From Kiritimatiellales bacterium (GTDB taxonomy: Bacteria > Verrucomicrobiota > Kiritimatiellia > Kiritimatiellales > Pontiellaceae): DNA of 5,048 bases. A program made the translations under genes and the position numbers. The stretch lies in the NCBI GenBank assembly GCA_030630445.1, contig DAOVNC010000279.1, positions 1 through 5,048 of the forward strand. Direction: 5' to 3'. This document shows, piece by piece, positions 4,838 to 5,048 of the stretch; within the stretch, counting starts at the first letter, position 1, and every line of letters starts with the position of its first letter. The notes beneath the pieces are model-generated. The model searched no databases. It saw nothing but the letters and a program-made list of their open reading frames with translations, and was not told the DNA's origin.

Positions 4838-4874
4838 GCCCCGACGAGGTGGGCGCTAGCGGGGAAATAGCTCC
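4838..4874. repeat. GC-rich inverted repeats in the leader of the plus-strand gene
   Basis: CCCCG pairs with CGGGG further on (about 21 nt between start points), and GCTA pairs with TAGC across GCGGGGAAA in the same stretch, so two alternative small hairpins overlap. This GC-rich island stands out between AT-rich flanks, about 65-100 nt upstream of the plus-strand start codon. It could be a structured 5' leader; I cannot match it to a known riboswitch. Confidence 0.3.
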
Positions 4875-4927
4875 TTTTCCTTGATTTTAACTTTGGTAGG
4901 AATCATGTACTTCCCCGTTCACTAGAC

Positions 4928-4934
4928 AGGAGGG
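4928..4934 (+). promoter_or_regulatory. Ribosome binding site of the plus-strand partial gene
   Basis: AGGAGGG followed by a 5-nt spacer (AATTG) and ATG at 4940. This near-consensus Shine-Dalgarno site is the main evidence that the short open frame at the right edge is a real gene. Confidence 0.75.
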
Positions 4935-4939
4935 AATTG

Positions 4940-5048
4940 ATGAAAAAGGCAGGATTCCGAACTCCGATGAATACTCATAACGCGCTTCATCAGTCCATAA
5001 TTTCCATTGTACTGATGTCGATCATTCCATCGTTATCTTTGTTTTATA
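4940..5048 (+). CDS. Partial plus-strand gene, N-terminus of a probable membrane protein
   Basis: The frame is open for 36 codons from ATG at 4940 to the right edge, behind a near-perfect ribosome binding site. The peptide has a basic, polar start (MKKAGFRTPMNTHN) and then a hydrophobic segment from about residue 19 (IISIVLMSIIPSLSLFY) that looks like a membrane helix or an uncleaved signal anchor. Short N-terminal tails with such a helix are common in membrane sensor proteins (histidine kinases, GGDEF proteins), but nothing after the helix is visible, so this is a guess. It runs away from the virion operon. It could be a flanking host gene, marking a provirus border, or a virus gene of the other transcription direction. 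Confidence 0.65.
   Translation, partial: MKKAGFRTPMNTHNALHQSIISIVLMSIIPSLSLFY

Larger units (their letters stand above)
4300..4939. other. Intergenic region of about 640 bp without a convincing gene
   Basis: From left to right it holds the operon leader (4300-4400), the minus-strand terminator (4401-4432), a GC-richer block with several inverted repeats (about 4455-4640), a strongly AT-rich stretch (about 4690-4815) and a short GC-rich inverted repeat (about 4838-4874) just before the plus-strand gene. Open frames crossing it are rejected because they read through the terminator hairpin, lack ribosome binding sites and have an unnatural Arg/Ser/Cys composition. It separates divergent transcription units and probably contains their promoters. 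Confidence 0.6.

Noticed and set aside
4838..4874. Cyclic-di-GMP (GEMM-I) riboswitch
   Set aside because: Only a GCGGGG loop with a short flanking stem is similar; the conserved GCAAA-containing half and receptor elements are absent.
1..5048. CRISPR array, insertion sequence, integrase or rRNA
   Set aside because: No regularly spaced repeats, no terminal inverted repeats with a transposase, no recombinase motif and no rRNA-like conserved segment was seen on either strand.

Overview
The window looks like the structural-gene block of a tailless, internal-membrane bacterial virus (free phage or provirus) of the double-jelly-roll (PRD1/PM2-like) type. It appears to sit beside an AT-rich regulatory region and the start of an oppositely oriented gene that may be host-derived. 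No database search was possible, so this rests on protein shape, gene size, motif pattern and gene order. The genes have strong Shine-Dalgarno sites and two end products carry typical Sec signal peptides, which suggests a Gram-negative host with moderately GC-rich coding DNA. I cannot name the phylum with confidence.

Layout. From about 4299 down to the left edge, everything is one tightly packed leftward (minus-strand) operon of nine complete genes and one gene cut by the window edge. Most neighbours share TAATG, ATGA or GTGA stop/start overlaps, the remaining gaps are only 1-2 nt, and one pair overlaps by 22 nt. In order of transcription they are: a 45-aa one-helix basic membrane peptide; a 295-aa candidate double-jelly-roll major capsid protein; a 95-aa and a 71-aa protein each with a single C-terminal membrane helix; a 144-aa GNAT-fold-like protein with a TTG start; a 162-aa repeat protein with a C-terminal membrane anchor; a 207-aa all-beta protein with two domain-like halves; a 147-aa Sec-exported Thr-Asn repeat protein; a 242-aa Sec-exported protein; and the start of a GTG-initiated gene.

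Right part. About 640 bp without a convincing gene (4300-4939) separates the operon from a plus-strand gene that starts at 4940 and runs off the right edge with a membrane-segment-like N-terminus. The gap holds the operon leader, a clear minus-strand rho-independent terminator (4401-4432), a GC-richer block that could encode a small structured RNA ending at that terminator, a very AT-rich stretch (about 4690-4815) and a GC-rich inverted repeat (about 4838-4874).

How the genes could work together (inference). The capsid protein would form the shell. The four small anchored proteins would sit in an internal membrane or tie it to the shell. The 162-aa and 207-aa proteins are candidates for vertex or spike parts. 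The two exported proteins may act in the periplasm, at the cell surface or during exit. No tail, portal or terminase gene, packaging ATPase, replication gene or integrase is visible, so those functions must lie outside the window if this is a complete virus.
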